Shown piece by piece: positions 9,046 through 17,893 of a stretch of DNA of 64,000 bases. Origin of the DNA: UJ101 sp965262705 (GTDB lineage Bacteria > Bacteroidota > Bacteroidia > Flavobacteriales > UJ101). The stretch lies in NCBI GenBank assembly GCA_965262705.1, contig OZ253556.1, positions 1,178,001 to 1,242,000 of the forward strand. Direction: 5' to 3'. The position numbers and the translations under genes are program-made. The notes below the pieces were generated by a model. It ran no database searches. It was not told the origin of the DNA and worked only from the letters and a program-made list of their open reading frames with translations. The number at the start of each line of letters is the position of its first letter. The first letter of the stretch is position 1.

Positions 9046-10293
9046 TTATTTTAATTCTGAACGTAAATAACTCATCACTTTTTTTGTAGCTCCTGTATGG
9101 ATTTGAATAAAATTTTGTGCACTTTTGCCATAAGCCTCCAGCGATTTTATTTCTTTGTAAAATGAGTCAATACAACCCTTGAAACTGTTAAAATCAGACG
9201 CTACTTTTGCTCCTTCTGCTTTAACAAGTTCCTGAGCTTCTCTATTTTTATGAAAATAAGGACCATAAAACACTGGAAGCCCAAAGGCAGCCGGCTCAAG
9301 AATATTATGAATTCCCGTAGATTCATAAGCACCTCCAACATATGCAAGATCTCCATAAGGATAAATCGATGTTAAAAATCCAACTGAATCAATAATCAAC
9401 ACCTCATAATCACTTATCTTTTTACCTTTTCTATCACTATATAACAACGTATTTTTATGAATATTCCTCTGAAGATTTTTTATTCTTTTATGATTAATTT
9501 CGTGAGGTACAATAATATATTTCAATGAAAAACGGGTGTGATTAATATATCTTGTTAAATATTCTTCTCCTTTTGCCCAGGTGCTGCCTGCTACAAGGGT
9601 AAATGTATTTTTCTTGAATTCCTCAATAAAAGGAAAAGGACGAACATCTTTTTTTAACTGGTTCACTCGATCAAATCGCGTATCACCGGATACCGTAACC
9701 TGATGAATATGAAACTTTTTTAATATCTGTAAGGAATCAACCTCTTGTACAAAAAAATGTTGAATACGCTTTAAGTAGTTTAGCATCCATTTTCCATAGG
9801 GTTTGAAAAAAAACTGATCGGTTCTAAAAACAGCAGAGACAAGGATTACTGGAATTTTCTTTCGTTGTGCTTGACGAATTAAATGATACCAAAATTCATA
9901 TTTGATTAAAATAATCATTTTGGGCTGTACAATTTTCAGCCATTTTTTCATATTCGAGGGCGTATCCAACGGTAAATAAAAAACATAATCGGCACAAGGA
10001 GTATTTTTGCGAAGTTCGTACCCGGAAGGTGAAAAGAAAGTAACGAGCACTTTGTATTGAGGGAAATCTTCTCTGCATTTTTCAATGATGGGTTTCCCTT
10101 GTTCAAACTCACCTAATGACGCCGCATGAAACCAAATAATATTATATGAGGGCACCATCTCTTTATCTAATTTTTTCCATCCATCCTTTCGCCCTTTTAC
10201 AAACTTTCTTGCTTTTGGATTAAATAAAGCCGCAACAAGGATAAAAATGCTATAAAGGTAAATAAAAAACGTGTATAAAAGTGATATTATCAA
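9046..10293 (-). CDS. waaA: 3-deoxy-D-manno-octulosonic acid (Kdo) transferase
   Basis: WaaA adds Kdo to lipid IVA at the inner membrane during LPS assembly. It has 415 residues with an N-terminal membrane anchor (about 3-23) followed by IIWFHAASLGEFEQGKP, containing the catalytic Glu62 of the GE motif. The C-terminal GT-B domain shows GGAYESTGIHNILEPAAFG, the nucleotide-sugar binding region of GT30. It lies 4 bp downstream of nadE on the same strand. kdsC at 49 kb provides the Kdo-8-phosphate phosphatase step of the same pathway. Confidence 0.95.
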   Translation of the reverse strand: MIISLLYTFFIYLYSIFILVAALFNPKARKFVKGRKDGWKKLDKEMVPSYNIIWFHAASLGEFEQGKPIIEKCREDFPQYKVLVTFFSPSGYELRKNTPCADYVFYLPLDTPSNMKKWLKIVQPKMIILIKYEFWYHLIRQAQRKKIPVILVSAVFRTDQFFFKPYGKWMLNYLKRIQHFFVQEVDSLQILKKFHIHQVTVSGDTRFDRVNQLKKDVRPFPFIEEFKKNTFTLVAGSTWAKGEEYLTRYINHTRFSLKYIIVPHEINHKRIKNLQRNIHKNTLLYSDRKGKKISDYEVLIIDSVGFLTSIYPYGDLAYVGGAYESTGIHNILEPAAFGLPVFYGPYFHKNREAQELVKAEGAKVASDFNSFKGCIDSFYKEIKSLEAYGKSAQNFIQIHTGATKKVMSYLRSELK

Positions 10294-10297
10294 AGGA

Positions 10298-11083
10298 TTA
10301 AAATTTTAGTACGTTAGGAATTTTACATACAGGGATGGGTTTTATTTTGTGTTGAGCTGCAAGGTTAAGTCTTTGGTAAAGTTTAAATACTTCCTTTTGA
10401 CGGCCTTGAAAATCATCTTTCTCATAATTTTTATGAACGCTCATACCCCATTCTAATTCTTTATAAGAAGCGCCTATTTGTTCTTCATCTGACCGATCAT
10501 CATCCCAAAGGCCGTCTGTCGGTCTTGCTTTTTGAATTTCTTCAATGATGCCTAAGGTTTCTGCTATAGAAAATACCTCGCTTTTCATTAGATCGGCAAT
10601 GGGAGAAATATCTACTCCTCCATCGCCGTATTTCGTATAAAATCCTACGCCAAAGTCTTCTACCTTATTCCCTGTGCCAACTACAAGCGAATGCTTTAAT
10701 GCGGCGTAATAATAGAGAGTAGTCATTCGAAGACGCGCACGCGTATTGGCTAAAGCCAGAGAGTGAAAAGGGGTTGGTTTATCTTGATCTATTGATGCGA
10801 AAGTATCGAAAACGGCAGTTAAATCTATTGACATGGCGGTTACATTAGAAAATTTACGGGTGAGCCACTTTATATGATTTTTTGAACGAGTAACCTGATC
10901 TGCTTTTTGATGAATCGGCATTTCCAGACATAAAAGCGGTTTTCCCGTTTGGGCAGTCAATGTAGAGGCGACCGCGGAATCAATCCCCCCTGATACGCCA
11001 ATAACAAATCCCTTAAGTGTTGACTTAAATAAATAATCATCTAACCATTGCGTAATATATTCTGCTACTTTTTCAGGTTTCAT
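10298..11083 (-). CDS. nadE: NAD synthase, ammonia-dependent type
   Basis: A 261-residue adenylating synthase that converts nicotinate adenine dinucleotide to NAD. The PP-loop SGGIDS is at 31-36, with VVGTGNKVEDFGVGFYTKYGDGGVD and the conserved PTDGLWDD.RSDE loop. There is no glutaminase domain, so it uses ammonia directly. It forms a two-gene unit with waaA (4-bp gap). NAD kinase is at 30 kb. Confidence 0.95.
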   Translation of the reverse strand: MKPEKVAEYITQWLDDYLFKSTLKGFVIGVSGGIDSAVASTLTAQTGKPLLCLEMPIHQKADQVTRSKNHIKWLTRKFSNVTAMSIDLTAVFDTFASIDQDKPTPFHSLALANTRARLRMTTLYYYAALKHSLVVGTGNKVEDFGVGFYTKYGDGGVDISPIADLMKSEVFSIAETLGIIEEIQKARPTDGLWDDDRSDEEQIGASYKELEWGMSVHKNYEKDDFQGRQKEVFKLYQRLNLAAQHKIKPIPVCKIPNVLKF

Positions 11084-11215
11084 ATTAAGATTAAAAATAG
11101 TAACCCCCCAAAAATATGAAATTAAACAGTAAAAATCACTATTATGCTTTTTTATCTATTCTGAATATATCTTGAAGAGTTATCTAAATATTTAGCGATT
11201 TCCTATATAAAAATT

Positions 11216-11260
11216 GAGACCATTGCGAAAAGCACTCTAACAAAAAAATGCAACAGTCCC
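11216..11260. repeat. Internally deleted MITE (45 bp)
   Basis: GAGACCATTGCGAAAAGCAC..., ending ATGCAACAGTCCC. Both terminal inverted repeats remain but the interior is gone. Confidence 0.7.
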
Positions 11261-11266
11261 AAATTA

Positions 11267-11680
11267 TTAATGACCATTTAAGGTATAATTAATCGTGGCG
11301 GTATGACTTAAAATTAAAGAAACAGAACAATATTTCTCAAGAGAAAGCTCAATAGCTTTATGGACTTTTTTAACGTCTATTGGTCCTTTGATACGAAAAT
11401 TCAATGTAATATTTTCAAATTTACTTGCTTGTTCGCTGGGAACGCGTTTATAATCAACGGATACATTAAAATCCTCTATAAATTGTCGTTGTTTTCTAAG
11501 TATTGTCAATACATCAATGGAACTGCAACTTGCTGTACCGATTAACAAGAGTTCCATCGGGCTTGGTCCTTTACCCTCTCCTCCTATTTCCTTTGTTGCA
11601 TCTATATTGATTACCGCACCGTTTTCACCATGCCCTTCAAAGTGAAAGGCGTTATTTTTTAGTCGGATTTCAACGCTCAT
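11267..11680 (-). CDS. OsmC/Ohr-family peroxiredoxin-like protein
   Basis: The 137-residue alpha/beta protein has the two family cysteines: Cys52 in GTASCSSIDVL and Cys118 in LEKYCSVSLIL. In OsmC and Ohr these reduce organic hydroperoxides. GEGKGPSPMELLL is the typical central motif of the OsmC-like (YhfA) branch. It is monocistronic, with its stop close to a short MITE. Role: probably peroxide or envelope stress detoxification in the cytosol. Confidence 0.9.
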   Translation of the reverse strand: MSVEIRLKNNAFHFEGHGENGAVINIDATKEIGGEGKGPSPMELLLIGTASCSSIDVLTILRKQRQFIEDFNVSVDYKRVPSEQASKFENITLNFRIKGPIDVKKVHKAIELSLEKYCSVSLILSHTATINYTLNGH

Positions 11681-11740
11681 AATTTTTTATATTTTAAACT
11701 GTTTTGATTTACCTGGAAACATATCAAATATTTTTAATCC

Positions 11741-11829
11741 GAGGCCGTTGTATTTTATTAGCTGGCGCTGACTTGCAGCTGCTAGAGTGCATTTCGACAA
11801 GTTCAATACAAGCTTTTTGCAACGTTCTC
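11741..11829. repeat. Short MITE variant overlapping the glgP stop codon
   Basis: GAGGCCGTTG at the left and TTTTTGCAACGTTCTC at the right end. It carries part of the nested TTCGACAAGTTCAAT repeat. The glgP TGA stop (11828-11830, minus strand) uses the last bases of the element. Confidence 0.65.
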
Positions 11830-13489
11830 AATCCTTATACATTTTCGTGTAATACTCATCTGCAAATCGACTCGAGTCAAAGAACGGAACTACATCATTC
11901 ATAGATTGCGCCACTATTTTCTGCCAATTTTCTCCTCTATTTTCATAATATGCCGGAATTACCTCTTGTTCTATTATATTAAACAAATTTCTCATATCTT
12001 CTTGATCTTGCCTCCTTATAGATAAGGTATGATCGAGAATAGGCAAAACAAAACCGTTTACGCCGTTTTTTACAAACTCACGAATCCAGCCATCATTAGT
12101 TGAGACGTTAATAGCCCCATTCATGGCAGCCGTTATGCCAGAAGTACCTGAAGCCTCTCGAGTTACTCGCGGGTTATTTAACCACACATCTGATCCTTCT
12201 TTCAATTTACGCGATAATCTCAATTCATATCCTACCAACACTGCCATATTGTCAAATTGCTTTGCTAAGTGAACCAATTTGTTAAATACTCCTATAGCAT
12301 TGTAATCCATCGGATAGGGCTTTCCTGCCCAAATAATCTGTACCGGATGCTCTACCCTCCAAAGTAATTGATGAAAACGCTTCATATCCCGAGTCAGCAA
12401 ATCGGCTCTTTTATATTCAGCAAAACGACGTGCCCAGACGATAGTTAAGATATCCGGATCGAAGATTTTACCGGTTTGATCGGCTACCTCTTCAAACAAT
12501 TCCTCTTTCAATTTGCGTTTTCTCACGCTATATAATTGACTATTCCCCGTTTTTACCGCTTCTTTAATAACCGCATCTGTCCACCATCCGGCATGTTGTG
12601 CATTGGTAATATGACCAATAAAGGGCACGTCTTTATATTTACCCCACATTTCTCGGGCTACTTCTCCGTGTAATTTTGATACTCCATTTGCTTTTTTTGA
12701 TAAACGCAAGGCTGCTAAGGTATGGTTAAAAGTTTCATCCTGCGTTCCTGTAATTTTTTTCACCTCTTCTAATGAAGCACCTCCAAAAAATCCCATTTCT
12801 TCCAATAGTTTGATGTCGTGTTTTTCATTCCCCGCCTCTACAGGGGTATGAGTAGTAAAAACAAACTTTTTTTTAAGTTCATCTAAATTTTTCAATTTGT
12901 TATATTCATAAAACATAGCGGACATCCCGTGCGCTTCATTCAAATGATAAATCTCCGGATGATAATTTAATTCATCAAGTAATTTAGCTCCTCCAAGCCC
13001 TAAAATCATCATCTGTGCTATTTTAGCTCTTGGGTCAGAGTCGTAAAGTTTATAGGTAGTTGTTTTTGCCAGGTAATCATTTTCCTCTACATCGGTAGAG
13101 AGGAAAAACATGGGGGCAGTTCCAAAGGTTTCAGGATTTAAATAGTAAACTTTTATCCAAACACCATAGCCATCAATCTTGATGGTAAATTTAATATAAG
13201 TATCTACCAGAAAATTATAATTTTTCTCTTGAAATAAAACATCCATAGTTTGGTCAGGCTTACGTATCTGGTCATAATATCCATACTTCCACAAAACGCC
13301 TATGCCGATTAAGTTTTGTTTTAAATCGTATGCACTTCTCATGTGAGAACCGGCAAGGAAACCAAGACCACCAGAATATGTTTTCAAGGATTGATTAATG
13401 GCGTAATCCATACAAAAATAGACTACACTTTTGCTGTATCTGTTATCAAAATTATATGGATGTCTATAGGCTTCTGGTAAAGAACTCAT
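11828..13489 (-). CDS. glgP: Alpha-glucan phosphorylase of the divergent GT35 type
   Basis: The 553-residue protein starts with SVVYFCMDYAINQSLKTYSG, then GLGFLAGSHM, and has YHLNEAHGMSAM, VEAGNEKHD and EASGTSG. All are typical of the short bacterial alpha-glucan phosphorylase family that releases glucose-1-phosphate from glycogen or maltodextrin. Notably, the position that holds the PLP-binding Lys in classical phosphorylases (GTGNMK or GTSGMK) reads GTSGIT here, so the cofactor lysine appears absent. A TACTTTTG -7 box lies at 13531-13538. The phosphohexomutase at 25.4 kb could use its product. The last codons and stop border a MITE. Confidence 0.88.
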   Translation of the reverse strand: MSSLPEAYRHPYNFDNRYSKSVVYFCMDYAINQSLKTYSGGLGFLAGSHMRSAYDLKQNLIGIGVLWKYGYYDQIRKPDQTMDVLFQEKNYNFLVDTYIKFTIKIDGYGVWIKVYYLNPETFGTAPMFFLSTDVEENDYLAKTTTYKLYDSDPRAKIAQMMILGLGGAKLLDELNYHPEIYHLNEAHGMSAMFYEYNKLKNLDELKKKFVFTTHTPVEAGNEKHDIKLLEEMGFFGGASLEEVKKITGTQDETFNHTLAALRLSKKANGVSKLHGEVAREMWGKYKDVPFIGHITNAQHAGWWTDAVIKEAVKTGNSQLYSVRKRKLKEELFEEVADQTGKIFDPDILTIVWARRFAEYKRADLLTRDMKRFHQLLWRVEHPVQIIWAGKPYPMDYNAIGVFNKLVHLAKQFDNMAVLVGYELRLSRKLKEGSDVWLNNPRVTREASGTSGITAAMNGAINVSTNDGWIREFVKNGVNGFVLPILDHTLSIRRQDQEDMRNLFNIIEQEVIPAYYENRGENWQKIVAQSMNDVVPFFDSSRFADEYYTKMYKD

Positions 13490-13530
13490 AATGGTTTAGT
13501 TTTAATTAAATTATGTTTGCATGAAAATTT

Positions 13531-13538
13531 CAAAAGTA
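13531..13538 (-). promoter_or_regulatory. -7 box for glgP
   Basis: The minus strand reads TACTTTTG (TAnnTTTG), 41 bp before the ATG. The -33 element is not clear. Confidence 0.45.
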
Positions 13539-13583
13539 TATTATTTTTTACAATACTATGCTCGAAAATTTTTTTCAATTAAG

Positions 13584-14033
13584 TTAAGCTAATAATTTTT
13601 TTACAATTTGAGCGATAATTTTACCCTCTGCTTTTCCCGCTAATTTTTTCGAGGCAATCCCCATTACTTTGCCCATGTCTTTGATTGATCCAGCCCCTGT
13701 TGCAGTTATTATTTCTTCCACGGCGTTTTTTATTTCCTCTTCTGACAAAGGCTCGGGTAAGAATTTTTCTATAATCTTTGATTGTGCGATTTCTTCATCT
13801 GCCATTTCTCGAGCACCTTGTGCCATAAATTGTTCTGCAGCTTCTTTTCGCTGTTTCACTTCTTTTTGTAATATTTTTAATTCAACTTCTGATGTAAGTG
13901 ATGCCTCTGATCCAACTTCTGTTTTAGCTTTAAGAATGGCACTTTTTACAGCCCTTAAAGCGGCTAAGGCTACTTTATCTTTTGCTTTCATGGCAACTTT
14001 TAAATCCTCCATGATTTTTTTTTCTAATGTCAT
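13584..14033 (-). CDS. GatB/YqeY-domain protein
   Basis: A 149-residue YqeY-type helical protein. It contains ALRAVKSAILKAKTE, ELKILQKEVKQRKEAAEQF and MGKVMGIASKKLAGKAEGK, the standard family blocks. It is related to the tail domain of GatB, but stand-alone YqeY has no proven reaction and is thought to bind tRNA or support aminoacylation. It is monocistronic. A MITE begins 65 bp upstream of its start. Confidence 0.9.
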   Translation of the reverse strand: MTLEKKIMEDLKVAMKAKDKVALAALRAVKSAILKAKTEVGSEASLTSEVELKILQKEVKQRKEAAEQFMAQGAREMADEEIAQSKIIEKFLPEPLSEEEIKNAVEEIITATGAGSIKDMGKVMGIASKKLAGKAEGKIIAQIVKKLLA

Positions 14034-14098
14034 TGATTTTACTTCTTTTTAATTTGAAAACGAAGGTAAGTAAATTTTTTTATAAAATAAAAGTATTC

Positions 14099-14286
14099 GA
14101 GACCGTTGCAGAACGCATAAAAACAATATGAAAAAGAAAGCATCTAACTTCAAACTGCTTCCTTCTCAAAAAATTAAAATCCTCACAACCCAAAGGCTGC
14201 TCCGGCGTTTAATTTTTATCGGGTGTTGCATTGCGGCAAGTTCAATACAAGCATTTTTTTGTTAGCGTGCTTTTTGCAACGGTCTC
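14099..14286. mobile_element. MITE, full-length copy (188 bp), reverse orientation
   Basis: Starts GAGACCGTTGCAGAAC, the other end of the element, and ends GCTTTTTGCAACGGTCTC. The interior is inverted relative to the 2721 copy. No clear target duplication is seen. Confidence 0.85.
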
Positions 14287-14364
14287 GACTTTTTAAAAAA
14301 GTATTTTAACAACTGCAAGTCAGCCCTAGCTAAAGGGATCAAACAATGTTCTGCATATTTTAAT

Positions 14365-14396
14365 TTTGCCTAATAAAAATATAATTATTACATTTG
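14365..14396 (+). promoter_or_regulatory. Promoter of the rpsF-rpsR-rplI operon
   Basis: TTTG at 14365-14368, 20-bp spacer, TACATTTG at 14389-14396. This is an excellent fit to the Bacteroidota housekeeping sigma consensus. The rpsF ATG is 32 bp beyond the -7 box. Confidence 0.8.
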
Positions 14397-14428
14397 CACC
14401 CTTTGTTTGATATTAAATTTAATTATAA

Positions 14429-14773
14429 ATGACAAATCAATATGAAACTGTTTTCATTTTAACTCCCGTTCTATCTGATAAGCAGGTAGAGGAAGCAGTA
14501 AAAAAAATCGAAGATTTTCTAAAGGAGAATCAAGGAGAGATTGTCCACAGAGAAAATTGGGGGCTTAAAAAACTTGCCTATTCAATTCAAAACAAAAAAA
14601 ACGGATTTTATACCCTTATTGAGTTTAAGTCAGAAGCCGATTTTATTGATAAATTAGAAGTGTTTTATACGCGGGATGAACGTATTATACGTTATTTAAC
14701 GGTAAAAATGGACAAGCATCATATAGCATTTGCAAATAGCCGCAGAAAAAAAGAACCTGTAACTCCTGCTTAA
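14429..14773 (+). CDS. rpsF: 30S ribosomal protein S6
   Basis: The 114-residue S6 protein begins QYETVFILTPVLSDKQV and contains RENWGLKKLAYSIQNKKNG, then FYTLIEF. It binds 16S rRNA with S18 in the platform. It is the first gene of a three-gene ribosomal operon with rpsR 12 bp downstream, as in most bacteria. Confidence 0.98.
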   Translation: MTNQYETVFILTPVLSDKQVEEAVKKIEDFLKENQGEIVHRENWGLKKLAYSIQNKKNGFYTLIEFKSEADFIDKLEVFYTRDERIIRYLTVKMDKHHIAFANSRRKKEPVTPA

Positions 14774-14785
14774 AGAATTAAAATT

Positions 14786-15076
14786 ATGAGTTTAGAAAAT
14801 TTATCGAAAGGAAATGAAAGCAAAGTGAGATATTTAACACCGCTTTCTATTAAAAATAGAAATGAAAAAAGATATTGTCGTTTTAAAAAATTTGGAATTA
14901 AGTACGTTGATTACAAAGACAAAGATTTTTTACTAAAGTTTGTAAATGAACAGGGAAAAATATTGCCAAGGCATATCACCGGAAATTCATTAAAATATCA
15001 ACGCAAAGTGTCTAAAGCAATTAAAAGAGCAAGACATCTGGCATTGTTGCCTTATATTGGTGATTTGTTAAAATAA
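14786..15076 (+). CDS. rpsR: 30S ribosomal protein S18
   Basis: 96 residues with CRFKKFGIKYVDYKDKDFL and GKILPRHITGNSLKYQRKV, then KAIKRARHLALLPY, the S18 core. An N-terminal extension of about 15 residues is usual in Bacteroidota. It lies between rpsF and rplI (28-bp gap). Confidence 0.98.
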   Translation: MSLENLSKGNESKVRYLTPLSIKNRNEKRYCRFKKFGIKYVDYKDKDFLLKFVNEQGKILPRHITGNSLKYQRKVSKAIKRARHLALLPYIGDLLK

Positions 15077-15104
15077 AATCTAGCAAAAAATCAAACTAAA
15101 GAAA

Positions 15105-15557
15105 ATGGACATTATATTAAATAAGGATGTAGAAAATTTAGGCTTTAAGGATGATATTGTAAGCGTAAAAAATGGATACGGGCGCAATTATCTAATCCCT
15201 AAAGGATATGCCATCCTGGCAACTCCTTCTGCAAAGAAGAATTTGGCTGAAATATTTAAACAACGAGCCAAGAAAGAAGAAAAACTAATTGCAGATGCAA
15301 AAGAAAAAGAAAAAGCATTAAAAGGAATTGAATTAAAAATTACAACAAAAGTCGGCGATGCAAATAAGCTATTTGGCTCGATAAATGCTGCCAGAGTAGC
15401 AGAGGAGCTTTATAAGAAAGGGCAGGCAATAGATAAGAAACTAATTAAACTACCCGGAAATAATATCAAGAAAGCGGGTAAGCATACAGCTAAGATAAGA
15501 TTACATCGTGAGTTATTAATTGACTTTGATTTTGAAGTGATTTCTGACAAATTATAA
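15105..15557 (+). CDS. rplI: 50S ribosomal protein L9
   Basis: 150 residues. The N-terminal RNA-binding domain reads MDIILNKDVENLGFKDDIV, then VKNGYGRNYLIPKGYA. A charged connecting helix follows and then the C-terminal domain. It is the last gene of the operon, with a hairpin and T-rich tract starting ~40 bp after the stop. Confidence 0.98.
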   Translation: MDIILNKDVENLGFKDDIVSVKNGYGRNYLIPKGYAILATPSAKKNLAEIFKQRAKKEEKLIADAKEKEKALKGIELKITTKVGDANKLFGSINAARVAEELYKKGQAIDKKLIKLPGNNIKKAGKHTAKIRLHRELLIDFDFEVISDKL

Positions 15558-15598
15558 CTTTTCATTTACATAACTTAATTTTTTATAGTGGACAAGGC

Positions 15599-15634
15599 AT
15601 CAAATCAATTAAGATTTGGTGTTTTGCTTTTAAT
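15599..15634 (+). terminator. Probable intrinsic terminator of the rpsF operon
   Basis: ATCAAATC pairs with GATTTGGT (one G-U pair) across the loop AATTAA, followed by a T-rich tail GTTTTGCTTTT. Confidence 0.55.
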
Positions 15635-15658
15635 ATAAAATCATTCTCAGATTAATTT

Positions 15659-15702
15659 GAGACCGTTGCAAAAAGCACTTTAGAAAAAAATACAACGTTC
15701 TC
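15659..15702. repeat. Internally deleted MITE (44 bp)
   Basis: GAGACCGTTGCAAAAAGCAC at one end and ATACAACGTTCTC at the other, with nothing of the usual interior between. Confidence 0.75.
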
Positions 15703-15828
15703 AATTTTTGGCTTGATTTTTGACATAGGATTAAAGTAGATCTTTTATAAGTTTTAAGCAAAGACCTTTGCTAAAGTCAGCATAATTTAAAGGTCTCAAG
15801 TAATGAATAGTTTTTAAATAATTTAATT

Positions 15829-16014
15829 GAGACCGTTGCAAAAAGCACTTTAGCAAAAAAATGCAACGCCCGATAAAAATTAAACATCGGAGCAAGCTTT
15901 TGGGTGTGGAGAATTTTAATTTTTTGAGAAGGAAGCAGTTTGAAGCGAACTGAAAGTCAGCGCAAGCTAAATGCTTTGTTTTTCATACTTTTTTATGTGT
16001 TCTGCAACGGTCTT
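15829..16014. mobile_element. MITE, 186 bp, immediately upstream of ssrA
   Basis: GAGACCGTTGCAAAAAGCAC to TTCTGCAACGGTCTT. TTAATT repeats at 15823-15828 and 16015-16020 mark a target duplication. It ends 24 bp before the tmRNA 5' end, so any tmRNA promoter must lie within the MITE or in that short gap. Confidence 0.88.
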
Positions 16015-16038
16015 TTAATTATAAATATTTATTTAATT

Positions 16039-16435
16039 GGGGCTGACTGGCTTTGACAGCAAGACCAATTAATTTGTAAGCATGCCGAGTGACGTAAGGT
16101 ACCACTCGTAAATACCTCGTTACAATTTTTAACTGGCGAAACAAACTACGCTCTTGCCGCCTGATTACCTGAATTACAGTAAGGTATGGCACATTTCTAA
16201 CAAGGTTAGAAGGTAAGATGTTTCTCAAAAGCCCTTTCCAACGGCGTTTGGTATAGAAGCATGGTAAGGTTGGAATAGATAAGCGGATGCTTTGACCGTT
16301 TATTGAACAATGAGAAGCTAAGTTATCATTCGGGTGTTTATTCTCAGATGGTAATCGAAAATCAAAAATAAACTAAGCATGTAGAAAGCACTTTTATTGC
16401 TTGTTTGGACGAGGGTTCGACTCCCTCCAGCTCCA
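16039..16435 (+). ncRNA. ssrA: Transfer-messenger RNA (tmRNA)
   Basis: The 5' end GGGGCTGACTGGCTTTGACAG pairs with the 3' end CAGCTCC to form the acceptor stem. The T arm GAGGGTTCGACTCCCTC is present. The tag frame at 16135-16164 (GGC GAA ACA AAC TAC GCT CTT GCC GCC TGA) encodes GETNYALAA, with GGC as resume codon. The CCA end is not fully encoded: the discriminator A is followed by CTT. tmRNA rescues stalled ribosomes with SmpB and marks the product for proteolysis. Length ~397 nt is normal. A small antisense open frame here is not real. Confidence 0.97.
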
Positions 16436-16470
16436 CTTTTTATAAATCAATGAGATATACGATTTTTCTG

Positions 16471-16575
16471 AGACCGTTGTAGAATATATAAGAAAGTGAG
16501 ACTGTGAGATCTTTGTAAAAAACACGCTGTCAACTGAAAATCAGTGCTATCTAAAGTCAGCACCCGCTAAAATTC
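16471..16575. repeat. Degenerate MITE remnants between tmRNA and glyA
   Basis: Contains GAGACCGTTGTAGAATATATAAG and later CTGTCAACTGAAAATCAG and AAAGTCAGC pieces of the family. They are heavily decayed and no gene is seen. Confidence 0.55.
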
Positions 16576-17847
16576 TCAAGCAAATAGCGGCCGGTTCTTC
16601 ACGAAAAGATTTACCTCATCTTTAACTGCTGTAATTATTTTTTCACTTTTTATATCACCTAAAACCCGATGAATAAATTCGGCTACTTTTTTCATGTCTT
16701 CTTCCTTCAGTCCCCTTGTAGTCAAAGCTGCTGTACCTAACCGTATGCCAGAGGTAGTAAAAGGTGACTTATCATCAAATGGCACCATATTTTTATTACA
16801 CGTAATTTCTGCTCTTCCTAAAGCATTTTCAGCCTCTTTCCCTGTAATATTTTTATTTCTTAAATCTATCAAAAAACAATGATTATCCGATCCGCCCGAT
16901 ACGATTTCAAAACCGTATTGTTTCATCTCATTGGCTAGCCCCTGCGTATTCTTTACAATTTGCAGCGCATATTGTCGGTATTCTTCTGAAAGCGCTTCGG
17001 ATAGCGCAACAGCTTTAGCGGCAATTACATGCTCGAGAGGTCCCCCTTGCATCCCCGGAAAAACCGCCATATCTAATAATTTAGACATCATTTTAATTTC
17101 TCCTCTGGGCGTTTTTTTTCCAAAAGGATTTTCAAAATCTTTTTCCATCATAATAAGCCCCCCTCTCGGTCCTCGAAGTGTTTTATGCGTAGTGGTCGTT
17201 ACGATATGACAATGTGGAAGGGGATTATTTAAAATACCCCTCGCTACAAGACCTGCCGGATGAGAAATATCTGCCATTAGTATAGCTCCTATTTCATCCG
17301 CTACCGATCTAAACTTTGCATAATCAATATCACGAGAATAAGCGGATGCCCCGCAGATGATTAATTGAGGCTTTTTATCCCGTGCTATCTGTTCCATTTT
17401 TTCATAATCAATCAGCCCGTTTTCTTTCTTAACACCATAAGAACAACCCTGATAGTTTATGCCCGAGAAATTAACTGGCGAGCCATGAGTTAGATGTCCG
17501 CCATGAGATAAATCAAATCCCATAATCAAATCGCCAGCATTTAGACAAGCCAGATAGACCGATGCGTTAGCCTGCGAACCCGAATGTGGTTGTACGTTAA
17601 CATATTCTGCGCCAAATAATTTTTTAGCCCGATTAATGGCTAATCGTTCTATTTTATCAATCACCTCGCACCCACCGTAATATCGTTTTGACGGATACCC
17701 TTCAGCGTATTTATTCGTAAGTACTGACCCCTGTGCTTCCATCACTTGCGGAGATACAAAATTTTCCGAAGCAATCAACTCTAATCCACTTAATTGCCTG
17801 TTTTTTTCTTCCTGAATAAAATCAAAAATAATCGAATCTCGTTTCAT
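16576..17847 (-). CDS. glyA: Serine hydroxymethyltransferase
   Basis: This PLP enzyme converts serine and tetrahydrofolate to glycine and methylene-THF. It has 423 residues. Visible motifs are LELIASENFVSPQVM, YAEGYPSKRYYGG, the PLP lysine in TTTTHKTLRGPRGG (Lys222) and SGIRLGTAALTTRG. It is monocistronic, with MITE material on both sides. Confidence 0.98.
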   Translation of the reverse strand: MKRDSIIFDFIQEEKNRQLSGLELIASENFVSPQVMEAQGSVLTNKYAEGYPSKRYYGGCEVIDKIERLAINRAKKLFGAEYVNVQPHSGSQANASVYLACLNAGDLIMGFDLSHGGHLTHGSPVNFSGINYQGCSYGVKKENGLIDYEKMEQIARDKKPQLIICGASAYSRDIDYAKFRSVADEIGAILMADISHPAGLVARGILNNPLPHCHIVTTTTHKTLRGPRGGLIMMEKDFENPFGKKTPRGEIKMMSKLLDMAVFPGMQGGPLEHVIAAKAVALSEALSEEYRQYALQIVKNTQGLANEMKQYGFEIVSGGSDNHCFLIDLRNKNITGKEAENALGRAEITCNKNMVPFDDKSPFTTSGIRLGTAALTTRGLKEEDMKKVAEFIHRVLGDIKSEKIITAVKDEVNLFVKNRPLFA

Positions 17848-17893
17848 ATTTTTTATATCTCTTGTTTTTGAGGTAAATATAGGTAATAATTAT

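Noticed and set aside
11084..11266. tRNA genes in intergenic gaps
   Set aside because: No GGTTCRAnTCC-type T arm with a matching acceptor stem was found anywhere except in the tmRNA.
14128..14263. Short conserved open frame inside MITEs starting MKKKASNFKLLPSQKIKIL
   Set aside because: The frame is shared because the DNA is shared. Copies differ by frameshifts (CTCACAACC versus CTCCACACC) that destroy it, so there is no selection for a protein.
16019..16228. Open frame of 69 codons antisense to the tmRNA 5' half
   Set aside because: It lies wholly over the structured ssrA gene and has no family similarity.
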